Positions 6,979 through 14,535 of a stretch of 34,192 bases of DNA are shown piece by piece; the first letter of the stretch is position 1; every line of letters begins with the position of its first letter. The stretch is from a virus. The notes under the pieces are model-generated. The model was not told the origin of the DNA. It saw nothing but the letters and a program-made list of their open reading frames with translations, and did no database searches. The position numbers and the translations under genes are program-made. The stretch lies in the IMG/VR virus record IMGVR_UViG_3300021957_004611, positions 1 through 34,192 of that record; one strand, written 5' to 3'.

Positions 6979-7937
6979 TAAGAATTGGAATCAACGGCTT
7001 TGGTAGAATCGGTCGTTGTGTCACACGGCACATCATGGACGAGCGCAGTGATATGCGAATAGTTCAGATTAACGCCACTGGTGGTCAAGAAACAAATATG
7101 CACTTGTTAAAGTATGACAGTGTACACGGCAGGTATCGCGGCCAAATGCAGCAAGATATAATTTGGACAGAAGAACGTGATATTGAAAAGATCAAATGGC
7201 AAGATGTTGATGTTGTACTAGAATGCACAGGTGCATACAACAATGGACTAAAGTGTATTAATCACACTATTAATGGTGCTAGAAAAGTTGTTATCAGCGC
7301 ACCTGCTAAAGATTGTAAACGTACAGTTGTGTACGGCGTTAATCATACTGATATTACAAAATCTGAACATGTTGTGAGTAATGCGAGTTGTACTACAAAT
7401 TGTCTTGCTCCACTTGTTAAAGTGTTGGATCAAGAGTTTAAAATAATTGGTGGACAAATGACCACTATACACAGTTACACTGGTGATCAGGCAACTATTG
7501 ATAAAAAGCACAAAGATCCGTATAGATCAAGAGCTGGTGGAGTAAACATTATTCCCACTAGCACAGGTGCCGCGAAAGCTCTTAGTGAAGTGTATCCACT
7601 TGTGGGTAAGATCAAGGGCAGTGCCATTAGGGTGCCAACACCAAACGTAAGTTGTATTGACTTAACAGTACAAGTAAAACAGGAAGTTACTGAAGAGATA
7701 GTTAACCAATGTGTCAAAGATTCCATAAGTCAAGGAATGCGTGGCATCATTGGATATGAAGAACTACCGCTTGTAAGCAGTGACTTTAATACTACATCTG
7801 AGAGTTGTATTTTTGCTCCTGATCAGACACGAGTTGTTGACAATCACTTGGTTCGTGTGTTATCATGGTACGATAATGAATGGGCTTTCAGCTGTAGAAT
7901 GGCAGACGTTGCTGCATATATAGCGAGGCAAATATGA
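6975..7937 (+). CDS. gap: Glyceraldehyde-3-phosphate dehydrogenase
   Basis: 320 residues, full-length (usual about 330-340). NAD-binding GINGFGRIGR (5-14), catalytic SNASCTTNC with Cys139, HSYTGDQ with His166, PTSTGAAKA, VPTPNVS and the C-terminal SWYDNEW are all intact. The ETNMHLLKYDSVHGR segment is like alphaproteobacterial enzymes. The residue after Asn33, usually the Asp that binds the adenosine ribose of NAD, is Ala34 (INATGG), so NADP use is possible. The reaction is reversible oxidation and phosphorylation of GAP to 1,3-bisphosphoglycerate in the host cytoplasm. Overlaps neighbours by ATGA on both sides, so it is expressed with replication genes. Confidence 0.96.
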   Translation: MIRIGINGFGRIGRCVTRHIMDERSDMRIVQINATGGQETNMHLLKYDSVHGRYRGQMQQDIIWTEERDIEKIKWQDVDVVLECTGAYNNGLKCINHTINGARKVVISAPAKDCKRTVVYGVNHTDITKSEHVVSNASCTTNCLAPLVKVLDQEFKIIGGQMTTIHSYTGDQATIDKKHKDPYRSRAGGVNIIPTSTGAAKALSEVYPLVGKIKGSAIRVPTPNVSCIDLTVQVKQEVTEEIVNQCVKDSISQGMRGIIGYEELPLVSSDFNTTSESCIFAPDQTRVVDNHLVRVLSWYDNEWAFSCRMADVAAYIARQI

Positions 7938-8092
7938 CAACAGAAAAATTTACAAAAATTGATATGGTAGTAGAGTTGTTATCAGATGATTTCGAAATGA
8001 TTGAAAAAGACGAAGATATCGTATTAGATACAACACCAATGACTCCTACAGAAAAAGCAAGACTAAAACAAATTATAGAGGCAAATAAATGA
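7934..8092 (+). CDS. Small hypothetical acidic protein
   Basis: 52 residues beginning MTTEKFTKIDMVVELL and ending KQIIEANK. Its ATG overlaps the GAPDH stop and its stop overlaps the gp44 start, both as ATGA, so it is translationally coupled on both sides. Predicted helical, acidic in the middle (EKDEDIVLD). No family recognised; a partner of the clamp loader is only a guess from position. Confidence 0.75.
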   Translation: MTTEKFTKIDMVVELLSDDFEMIEKDEDIVLDTTPMTPTEKARLKQIIEANK

Positions 8093-9009
8093 AAGACTTA
8101 TGGGTAGAAAAGTATCGTCCTAAAACAGTAAACGAATATGTGTTTAAAGACGCTGATCAAAAGCGTCAGGTTGAAGGATGGGTAACTGATGGAGGTATTC
8201 CGCACTTACTGTTTAGTGGTGCACCTGGCACAGGTAAAACTACACTAGCTAAAGTACTGATTAACGATTTAAATGTAGAAAAAGCCGATGTGTTGACCAT
8301 TAACGCAAGTCGTGATAATGGTGTGGAGATGATCCGTAAAAAGATTACAGCATTTAGTGAAACAATGCCTTGGGGAGACTTTAAAATTATCCTACTTGAT
8401 GAGGCTGATCACATATCTCCAGAAGGACAAGCGGCATTGCGTGGTGTGATGGAACAGTATGCAAGTGTTGTTCGCTTTATCCTTACTTGTAACTATCCCA
8501 ATATGATTATTCCTGCAATCCATTCAAGATGTCAAGGTTTTCACATTACATCACAGGATCAGGTAGACTTTACAGCTCGTGTTGCTGAGATATTAATTAC
8601 TGAAGGCGTTGAGCCCAGTATTGATGATTTGGATTTGTATGTGAAAGCAACATATCCTGATTTACGTAAAACAATAAACACTGTGCAAATGAACGTTGTT
8701 GATAACGTACTAAGAACATTGGAACAAGAAAGTAGCGGTGGCGACTGGAAGATTAATATGGTTGCACTGTTTAGAGAAAATAAGATTAGAGAAGCACGTA
8801 AACTTATCACACAAAGCGCACGTCCAGATGAGTACAATGACATTTTTAAGTTTTTGTATCGCAATTTGGAGTTCTTTGGTAAAAACGTAGATCAGCAAGA
8901 CGAGGCTGTAATTGTTATTCGTAATGGCATGGTAAAGCACACACAAGTTGCTGATCCAGAAATTAACTTATCAGCAACAATGATTGAGTTAGAAAAGATT
9001 GGCAAATGA
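8089..9009 (+). CDS. 44: Sliding clamp loader ATPase large subunit (T4 gp44-like)
   Basis: 306 residues (T4 gp44 is 319). N-terminal LWVEKYRP signature of RFC/gp44, Walker A GAPGTGKT (44-51), Walker B LLDEAD (102-107), sensor-1 region TCNYP, and the SRC motif (146-148) that supplies the arginine finger in trans. The C-terminal third is the collar domain. Loads the gp45-type sliding clamp for replication and, in T4-like phages, for late transcription. The small subunit gene (62), which follows 44 in T4, is not seen here; an MTAN-like gene takes its place. Confidence 0.95.
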   Translation: MKDLWVEKYRPKTVNEYVFKDADQKRQVEGWVTDGGIPHLLFSGAPGTGKTTLAKVLINDLNVEKADVLTINASRDNGVEMIRKKITAFSETMPWGDFKIILLDEADHISPEGQAALRGVMEQYASVVRFILTCNYPNMIIPAIHSRCQGFHITSQDQVDFTARVAEILITEGVEPSIDDLDLYVKATYPDLRKTINTVQMNVVDNVLRTLEQESSGGDWKINMVALFRENKIREARKLITQSARPDEYNDIFKFLYRNLEFFGKNVDQQDEAVIVIRNGMVKHTQVADPEINLSATMIELEKIGK

Positions 9010-9563
9010 AAATAGTTGTAATTGCACTTGAAGCTGAGCTTCCGCAAGAGTTACCAGATGGTTATTACAAAATAGTCACTGGGGTAGGCAAGTTAAACGC
9101 CGCTATTGAATTGTGTACACGAATTGCTGTTATGCCCAATAGTATTACTGAAGTTATTAACTATGGCACAGCCGGCATTGTGTCAAAGAAGCCACTTATT
9201 GGACAGTTAGTACGGCCTGATGTTATCATACAGCGTGATATGTTAGCAGAACCGCAAGCACCACGTGGTGTTGTGCCGTTTGAACAAGGCGATACTGCTG
9301 GACCAATCCTATTAAACACTGACACTAATATTACATTGGGAACTGGAGACAGTTTTGTAATGGACACTGATCCATGGTTTGACTATGCTAGTATAGACTT
9401 GGTTGACATGGAAGCATATGCACTGGCCAAGGTTGCACGCCGATATAATATTCCGTTCAAATGCTACAAGTACGTGAGTGACTTTGCAGATGAAAATGCC
9501 GCAGACACCTGGCAGGAAAATGTGGACAAAGGTGCAGATTATTTCTTAAAAACTTTTATTTAA
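9006..9563 (+). CDS. Nucleoside phosphorylase family protein, MTA/SAH nucleosidase-like
   Basis: 185 residues (MTAN usually about 230). Motifs in order: an N-terminal acid (ALEAEL, Glu9/Glu11), TGVGKLNAA (25-33), NYGTAG (52-57), GDSFV (114-118), VDMEAYALAKVA (133-144, ribose-binding Glu136) and YVSDFADENA with candidate catalytic Asp159. The family cleaves the N-glycosidic bond of methylthioadenosine/S-adenosylhomocysteine or related nucleosides; shortening leaves the exact substrate open. Last gene of the coupled operon, with an ATGA overlap with gp44. Confidence 0.8.
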   Translation: MKIVVIALEAELPQELPDGYYKIVTGVGKLNAAIELCTRIAVMPNSITEVINYGTAGIVSKKPLIGQLVRPDVIIQRDMLAEPQAPRGVVPFEQGDTAGPILLNTDTNITLGTGDSFVMDTDPWFDYASIDLVDMEAYALAKVARRYNIPFKCYKYVSDFADENAADTWQENVDKGADYFLKTFI

Positions 9564-9568
9564 TTCTT

Positions 9569-9594
9569 AACTCATTGTTTTTGCTGAGTTTTTC
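9569..9594 (+). terminator. Probable weak Rho-independent terminator
   Basis: A 6-bp stem AACTCA / TGAGTT with a 10-nt loop is followed by TTTCT. AT-rich and modest, but placed between the operon end and the next promoter. Confidence 0.5.
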
Positions 9595-9608
9595 TGTTCT
9601 GGTTTTGG

Positions 9609-9637
9609 TTGACAACCAAGACGTTTTACCGTATAAT
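9609..9637 (+). promoter_or_regulatory. sigma70-like early promoter, conserved-spacer family
   Basis: TTGACA, 17-bp spacer ACCAAGACGTTTTACCG, TATAAT. The spacer is shared with 15005, 15352 and 30351, and the start-region sequence ATGGTATAAGTTAACAAAA is shared with 15005. Confidence 0.9.
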
Positions 9638-9670
9638 CATGGTATAAGTTAACAAAATAGGAGTTCAACC

Positions 9671-10015
9671 ATGCAATACAAAGTTTACCAAATCCAACTT
9701 ACAGATGCTGAAATTGACTTGATTAACGAAAAAGGTCATAACGCTGTACACAAACAGTCATTAAAGTTAGACATGAACTTCAAAGATAACACAGGTTCAA
9801 TTGCCGCTGATGCGTTTAAGCGTGGTTACTATACACATGTAGCAAATATTACTGCTGATACACTGGAAGGTGTATTTCATATAGGTAACATGGGTCCTGA
9901 AGAAAATATTGAACGTATGTCACGTATGCATAGTATCAGTATTGGTGATATTGTTGAAACTGCTGATGGTGAGCAATCTGTTGTTGCTACGTTTGGATTC
10001 AAAGAAGTGGCTTGA
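9671..10015 (+). CDS. Hypothetical protein with HSISIGDIV motif
   Basis: 114 residues. N-terminus MQYKVYQIQLTDAEIDLIN, a middle region GYYTHVANI..DTLEGVFHIGN, and MHSISIGDIVE..DG..SVVATFGF at the C-terminus. This layout recurs in many marine T4-like phages, but I know of no function. AGGAG precedes the start. Sole gene of its promoter; its TGA stop lies inside the next -35 box. Confidence 0.8.
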   Translation: MQYKVYQIQLTDAEIDLINEKGHNAVHKQSLKLDMNFKDNTGSIAADAFKRGYYTHVANITADTLEGVFHIGNMGPEENIERMSRMHSISIGDIVETADGEQSVVATFGFKEVA

Positions 10016-10040
10016 CAACGTCACTTTTTTAATGTATAGT
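10012..10040 (+). promoter_or_regulatory. sigma70-like early promoter
   Basis: TTGACA, 17-bp spacer, TATAGT. The spacer differs from the conserved-spacer family. The -35 box contains the TGA stop of the upstream gene. Probably drives 10068-12350. Confidence 0.8.
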
Positions 10041-10067
10041 GATATGGTAATAAAGAAGGAATAGGTT

Positions 10068-10547
10068 ATGGAATTAGTATTAAACGGTCCAGTTACTGAA
10101 CGCCAAGAACGTATGTTACGGCGAGCTGTTGCCTTTTTTCTTGATAAACTGATGTCAAAGAGATTGCAAAAGTCTCTTTACATTGAAATGGATATAATAA
10201 AAAACCTGGAGAAAGAAACAGGTAATTGCGGTACTGCAACATGGGAGGACGAGAATGTTCGTCCTAAGGATTTTACTGTCGAAGCAAATTGGGACGGTAA
10301 AAAAGGTTTTGAGAAGACACTGGAAACCATTGCCCATGAACTAGTACATGTTAAACAATTTGCACGAGGCGAGATGGTTGACTTGATGAGTGTCAGAAAA
10401 GTCAGCTGGCAAGGTACACGATATGACAGAGCAGATACGGAATATTGGGACTTGCCATGGGAGATCGAAGCTCACGGGAGAGAACGAGGACTTTTTGTCC
10501 GACTATGTGAAGCTGATCCTGAGATCAGCAAATACTGTGGCTATTAA
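10068..10547 (+). CDS. HExxH zinc metallopeptidase-like protein
   Basis: 159 residues. TIAHELVHVKQFARGE supplies His90, Glu91 and His94 of a HExxH zinc site. A downstream WEIEAHGRE block (Glu132/Glu134) gives a candidate third ligand, as in SprT/gluzincin-like peptidases. No signal peptide, so a cytoplasmic role. Target unknown. Similar small metallopeptidases occur in T4-like marine phages. AGGA precedes the start. Confidence 0.8.
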   Translation: MELVLNGPVTERQERMLRRAVAFFLDKLMSKRLQKSLYIEMDIIKNLEKETGNCGTATWEDENVRPKDFTVEANWDGKKGFEKTLETIAHELVHVKQFARGEMVDLMSVRKVSWQGTRYDRADTEYWDLPWEIEAHGRERGLFVRLCEADPEISKYCGY

Positions 10548-10562
10548 GAAAGGAACATGGCT

Positions 10563-10778
10563 ATGACTAATATTATTAAATTTATCAAATGGAACTTCAC
10601 TGAGATGGAGTCTTGGAAATATCGCTATATGGCATATTTTTGCTGGGTAATTGGACTAAGTGCTTATGACCCAGGCTCTATCTTGGCATTGCTTGGATTA
10701 GCGTTTATGTTTACTGATTTTACTGTAACGCTAGTAATGGATTCATATCGGAGGTTCAAAATTGAGCAGGATGGATAA
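10563..10778 (+). CDS. Small membrane protein
   Basis: 71 residues from the ATG at 10563, chosen because AGGA (10551-10554) is 8 bp upstream; the ATG at 10557 is only 2 bp from it. Two hydrophobic stretches (YMAYFCWVIGLSAY and ILALLGLAFMFTDFTVTLVM) predict two inner-membrane helices, with a basic C-terminus (YRRFKIEQDG). No family recognised. Confidence 0.7.
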   Translation: MTNIIKFIKWNFTEMESWKYRYMAYFCWVIGLSAYDPGSILALLGLAFMFTDFTVTLVMDSYRRFKIEQDG

Positions 10779-10798
10779 TCCGCTCTGTTGAGGAAACA

Positions 10799-10987
10799 AT
10801 GAAATACGCTATTAAAATACCATTTACTGACCCTGATGACGAGAGCACCTGGCTTTTCGTCACAGAGTCACGTCGTGAAGATTTTGACGATGTCCATGTA
10901 AAAGTATTCAAAACAAAAGAAAGTGCCCAGAAGGCCGCTAAGATTTGGAAAAAACACAAGGTAGTGGAATACCAGGATGAGAGTTAG
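10799..10987 (+). CDS. Small hypothetical protein
   Basis: 62 residues, beta-then-alpha pattern (KYAIKIPF..., WLFVTESRR, then a basic helix SAQKAAKIWKKHK). GAGG precedes the start. Overlaps the next gene by 11 bp. Possibly nucleic-acid binding from its basic helix, but there is no recognised domain. Confidence 0.7.
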   Translation: MKYAIKIPFTDPDDESTWLFVTESRREDFDDVHVKVFKTKESAQKAAKIWKKHKVVEYQDES

Positions 10988-11339
10988 AATAGGTCCTTAT
11001 CGAAAGAACCGTGCTACACGGGTTGAGATAGAACCACACGACACTTGGAGCATGGATCATACACTTGCTATGATTATTCATCCGATGCTTGTACAACTTA
11101 AAGCAACGCAACACGGACATCCTTCAAATCTTACTGAACAAGAGTGGGACCAAATACTAGACGAAATGATCTGGGCGTTTGGACAGAAAGCAAAAGATAT
11201 GGATGCTGGAGATATGTGTGCAGACAAATGTACAAGTTTTGGTGATCCAGTTTGTAAAGCGTGTATGAAAGAAACACAATTAAGATTAAACAGTGCATTT
11301 GCATTATTTGGAAAATATTATGAAAACTTATGGGATTAA
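10977..11339 (+). CDS. Hypothetical protein with Cys-rich C-terminal half
   Basis: 120 residues. Starts MRVRIGPYRKNRATR, with EPHDTWSMDHTLAMIIHPML and QILDEMIWAF, a pattern I associate with a protein common in marine T4-like phages. A cluster of four Cys (CADKC...CKAC, about residues 81-99) could bind metal. Overlaps both neighbours. Function unknown. Confidence 0.75.
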   Translation: MRVRIGPYRKNRATRVEIEPHDTWSMDHTLAMIIHPMLVQLKATQHGHPSNLTEQEWDQILDEMIWAFGQKAKDMDAGDMCADKCTSFGDPVCKACMKETQLRLNSAFALFGKYYENLWD

Positions 11340-11601
11340 AATTATGGATCAGGAACAAAAAACAAACGTTTTGGAAAACTTAAAGAATGGTGAGGTTACA
11401 GTCACTTTTACCAAAGTTAACGGTGATAAACGAGTAATGACTTGTACACTTAATGAAGCAGTACTACCGCCTGCTAAAAAAGATGACCCACTGACACAAA
11501 AGAAAGTACGTGCTATCAATCCAGAAGTATGCAGTGTATGGGATGTAAATGCCAAAGGCTGGAGAGCTTTTCGTTGGGATAATGTAGTAGAGGTAGAATA
11601 A
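11320..11601 (+). CDS. SH3-like beta-barrel phage protein (DUF2693-like)
   Basis: 93 residues from the ATG at 11320 (GGAAA 8 bp upstream; the ATG at 11344 is an alternative). The core GEVTVTFTKVNGDKRVMTCTL...LPP followed by VWDVNAKGWRAFRWDNV is typical of a small family found in T4-like phages and predicted to form an SH3-like barrel. No enzymatic residues; role unknown. Overlaps the upstream gene by 20 bp and the next start by 1 bp (TAATG). Confidence 0.7.
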   Translation: MKTYGIKIMDQEQKTNVLENLKNGEVTVTFTKVNGDKRVMTCTLNEAVLPPAKKDDPLTQKKVRAINPEVCSVWDVNAKGWRAFRWDNVVEVE

Positions 11602-12350
11602 TGCGTACAGCATATCTATTTGATGTAGACGGAACATTAACACCAAGTCGCTGTGGTATGAACGGCGAGTTCCGTATTTGGTTTTGTGAGTTCATGAGCA
11701 ACAACGATGTATTCCTGGTTACTGGTAGTGACTATGGAAAGACTGTTGAACAGTTGGGAACTGTTATTACAGAAAATGTAAAACGTGTATATGGATGTAG
11801 TGGTAATGATGTCTGGCAACACGGACGAAACACATACTCAAGTGAATGGAAATTACCAGACCTAGCAAGAACATTCTTAATCAGTTGTGAATACGAAAGC
11901 CCATTTGAGATACGCACAGGTAATCATATTGAAGAACGTCCTGGTGTAGTAAACTTTAGTGTAGTTGGCCGCAATGCAACCAGAGAAGAACGTGCAAAAT
12001 ATGTTGAATATGATCAAGCCACTGGCGAACGCAATAAAATTGTACAAGCATTCAACACAATGTTCCCAGATCTAACAGCAACAGCCGGTGGAGAAACTGG
12101 CTTGGATATCTATCCAAATGGCAAAGATAAAGCACAGATTTTGGACGATTTTTCCGAGTACGATTCAATAGTCTTTTTTGGAGATCGTTGTGACGAACTA
12201 GGAAACGACTACACGCTTTCTCGGGCGATTTCAGCTCTGTCAGAGGGCAAGAACAGCCTAGAGTACGGGCGTGGTAAATTTTATAATGTAGAAGGTTGGC
12301 AAGATACTTGGAAAATACTTCAAAATAATTTACAACCTGTTGAAATCTAA
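11601..12350 (+). CDS. Eukaryotic-type phosphomannomutase (HAD superfamily)
   Basis: 249 residues, close to the human PMM2 length (246). HAD motif 1 FDVDGTLTP with nucleophile Asp8 and acid Asp10; TGSDYGKTVEQLG; the PMM signature ERPGVVNFSVVGR with substrate Arg, then EERAKYVEYD; AGGETGLDIYPNGKDKAQIL; and FFGDRCDELGND. This is the PMM1/2 family, not the bacterial ManB family. It interconverts mannose-6-P and mannose-1-P, giving GDP-mannose precursors. With the sugar dehydrogenase at 4588 it hints at surface-sugar metabolism. Last gene of the 10012 unit. Confidence 0.9.
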   Translation: MRTAYLFDVDGTLTPSRCGMNGEFRIWFCEFMSNNDVFLVTGSDYGKTVEQLGTVITENVKRVYGCSGNDVWQHGRNTYSSEWKLPDLARTFLISCEYESPFEIRTGNHIEERPGVVNFSVVGRNATREERAKYVEYDQATGERNKIVQAFNTMFPDLTATAGGETGLDIYPNGKDKAQILDDFSEYDSIVFFGDRCDELGNDYTLSRAISALSEGKNSLEYGRGKFYNVEGWQDTWKILQNNLQPVEI

Positions 12351-12373
12351 AGAAACTTTTTTACACTTTTTTG

Positions 12374-12402
12374 TTGACAAGTAAGACGTCTTACTGTATA
12401 TT
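12374..12402 (+). promoter_or_regulatory. sigma70-like early promoter with palindromic spacer
   Basis: TTGACA, 17-bp spacer AGTAAGACGTCTTACTG, TATATT. The spacer contains the perfect 14-bp palindrome GTAAGACGTCTTAC, the most symmetric member of the conserved-spacer family. Confidence 0.88.
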
Positions 12403-12434
12403 GTATTAGTAAGTTAAAAACACTAGGAGTTAAT

Positions 12435-12878
12435 ATGTTAGATCAAACAGTAACATTTGAAGATGTAAGCGCAGAAACAATTGCAATGGAATTTGTTCAA
12501 TTTGAAGATGTAGATGCTGACACACTTGCTATGGAACACTTTGACGATATGAAAACTGAACTATGTATGGATTCAGTTTGGAGCATTTGGGAAGCTGCGG
12601 CACTAAGTGCTGATGACTTATTATTTCAAGATCGTCAGTATTTGGTACGTTACCAATTTGTACGCTCTGATTCAACATGTGAAGAAATTTACGATGATTT
12701 GCAGAATGGTACAAAAAGCTCAATGGCTGAAGTAACAATGTTTGCCGTAAGTGGCAGTATTAAACATCTTTGGTTTGCCGCCGATAGTTGTATTAAACAA
12801 AGTGGTACACATCATTCTTACATTGAAGATTTTGAAATGCAAGAAGATGGTTCACTATTACTAATTACTGGATCTTAA
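12435..12878 (+). CDS. Hypothetical acidic protein with N-terminal duplication
   Basis: 147 residues. Residues about 8-37 contain two copies of FEDVxAxTxAME. The rest is acidic with scattered Cys and aromatic residues. TAGGAG precedes the start. First gene behind a conserved-spacer promoter, so probably early. No family recognised. Confidence 0.75.
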   Translation: MLDQTVTFEDVSAETIAMEFVQFEDVDADTLAMEHFDDMKTELCMDSVWSIWEAAALSADDLLFQDRQYLVRYQFVRSDSTCEEIYDDLQNGTKSSMAEVTMFAVSGSIKHLWFAADSCIKQSGTHHSYIEDFEMQEDGSLLLITGS

Positions 12879-12889
12879 GGAGACATTTA

Positions 12890-13060
12890 ATGATTAGATT
12901 TTTTATCGGACTTGTAATAATTTTAGGTGCTGTTGGTGCAGATGATTTTGCACATGAAGCAGGACTATTACCTCCTTCCCTTTGGGAAACAGCAGGGTGG
13001 TGCGCCCTTGGACTAGCCTTCATGTTGTGGGCTCTTCCTAAACTCGCCAATCAACAATAA
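12890..13060 (+). CDS. Small membrane protein
   Basis: 56 residues, starting MIRFFIGLVIILGAVGADDF. One hydrophobic helix at the N-terminus and a second in WCALGLAFMLWALP predict an inner-membrane hairpin. AAGGAGA lies 6 bp before the ATG, a strong ribosome site. A signal-peptide reading of the first 17 residues is also possible. Function unknown. Confidence 0.75.
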   Translation: MIRFFIGLVIILGAVGADDFAHEAGLLPPSLWETAGWCALGLAFMLWALPKLANQQ

Positions 13061-13086
13061 CTCACTCTACCATACAGGAGCCATAT

Positions 13087-13275
13087 ATGAGCAATTCTTC
13101 CACAAAATATCAGTATAATAGTCTTTTGGATATCGACGAGGAAACTCTCGATTATCTTAGTTTTGTAATTCCAGGTGGGGATGTATACAAAACGCCAATT
13201 GATGATGTTAATACATTTCTCAATGAGCTAGATACATTATATGAGGAATTGGAAAGAGAAAAACAAATTGCATAA
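13087..13275 (+). CDS. Small hypothetical acidic protein
   Basis: 62 residues, Asp/Glu-rich with a C-terminal helix (LNELDTLYEELEREKQ). CAGGAG precedes the ATG. Third gene of the 12374 unit. No family recognised. Confidence 0.75.
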   Translation: MSNSSTKYQYNSLLDIDEETLDYLSFVIPGGDVYKTPIDDVNTFLNELDTLYEELEREKQIA

Positions 13276-13291
13276 AAGTAAAAGTTTTTGC

Positions 13292-13320
13292 TTGACATGT
13301 AATACTTCTTACTATATATT
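13292..13320 (+). promoter_or_regulatory. sigma70-like early promoter, conserved-spacer family (divergent member)
   Basis: TTGACA, 17-bp spacer TGTAATACTTCTTACTA, TATATT. The spacer keeps the GTAA...TTAC arms of the family palindrome. Confidence 0.85.
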
Positions 13321-13353
13321 GTAGTTGAAGCAACAACAAGAAAGTATTCAAAT

Positions 13354-14535
13354 ATGATGATGCTATTACAAAATACTAATAATACAAACGACTATGCCTC
13401 TCAAATTAATGCAACTTATCATACAGATGAAGATCTGTTTGTCACAGTTGATCAGCGTCTACAAGAATTGTATGCCAAAGATAGTGATTTGGAAATGCTA
13501 TTCCGTAGTTTAGCTGAAGGCATGGTTGCCGCAATGGGTTATGAAACATACAACGATATGGTTAAAGATATTGTTGGCATGGGAGAAATCCAATATGTAC
13601 CAGTAACTAGTATTGATATTAACGATACAATGCAACGTTGGCCTGATCGTGAGAACTTGATTGATATCATTTCAGAATTTAATCCAGACTTTGTTAATCG
13701 TATCCGCACTTATTTAGATACAAAACGTAAAGATGGTAATGTATCACGTCATGTTGCTTGGGATGGACAACACACTGGACTAGCACTATACATTATTGGT
13801 GTATATGGTTTTGGTATGATGCCTGAACTGGTAACAGTACCAGTTGATCAATATCCAGGAGATGATCGTGCTGCAATCCGCCGCCGCTTTGTTGAGTTTA
13901 ACAGTGGCCGTACCAGCAAGAAATTAGAAAACATTGACTTGTACAAACAGTATGTAGCAGGGTTCCGCCATGATGGACTTACTGATTTCTGGAACAACCG
14001 TTGCGTTAAGTTGCAAGAGTATTTTGAGAACTACAGTTACTATGCTACTAGCGAAAAGTTTGGTGATGAGAAACGTAGTGGTGCTTGGTCACGTATGACA
14101 GAAGTATTTAATCGTAACTTTCCAGTAGAAGTATTTGAGCGTGTGATGTATTATCATTCAGTTAGCAATGCTGACAAGCCGTTTATTGCAATGGAGATTG
14201 ATAACCTTAGTGTATTCTTCCGTCAATGTATGGACGATGGAATTGTTATTACAGATGAATACATAGATGAAATGTCGTCTGTACTGTCAAAGATTACACA
14301 AAACACATGGGCTCCTAGTGGCACTGTTAAAGGACGCAAAGTACAAGCGGCATTCCAAAATCACTGTGATATCGAAAAGAAAGCAGGGCGTATGATTGAG
14401 GGCAAGACTTACCGTTGTAACCAAACGATTGTTGGGCCAAGCTGGATTGCAGGTGCTCTTAAAACAGCAGGATTTAAACACAAGTTACCAACTTTTGAAG
14501 TAGCATTTAACTTTACTGCGGAGGACTTAGTATAA
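13354..14535 (+). CDS. ParB/sulfiredoxin-fold-like protein (DGQHT motif)
   Basis: 393 residues. VTSIDINDTMQRWPDRENL followed about 60 residues later by HVAWDGQHTGLAL resembles the ParB-like nuclease core, where DGQHR/DGEHR is typical. A helical C-terminal 200 residues follow with no recognised domain. Start: three Met codons in a row; the first is taken, with only a weak ribosome site. It is joined to the HNH gene by a TAATG overlap, so the two may work together, for example in DNA cleavage or host takeover. That is inference. Confidence 0.6.
   Translation: MMMLLQNTNNTNDYASQINATYHTDEDLFVTVDQRLQELYAKDSDLEMLFRSLAEGMVAAMGYETYNDMVKDIVGMGEIQYVPVTSIDINDTMQRWPDRENLIDIISEFNPDFVNRIRTYLDTKRKDGNVSRHVAWDGQHTGLALYIIGVYGFGMMPELVTVPVDQYPGDDRAAIRRRFVEFNSGRTSKKLENIDLYKQYVAGFRHDGLTDFWNNRCVKLQEYFENYSYYATSEKFGDEKRSGAWSRMTEVFNRNFPVEVFERVMYYHSVSNADKPFIAMEIDNLSVFFRQCMDDGIVITDEYIDEMSSVLSKITQNTWAPSGTVKGRKVQAAFQNHCDIEKKAGRMIEGKTYRCNQTIVGPSWIAGALKTAGFKHKLPTFEVAFNFTAEDLV

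Noticed and set aside
12351-12373. Terminator after the phosphomannomutase gene
   Set aside because: Only a 4-bp AAAG/CTTT stem before the T-run; too weak to call.
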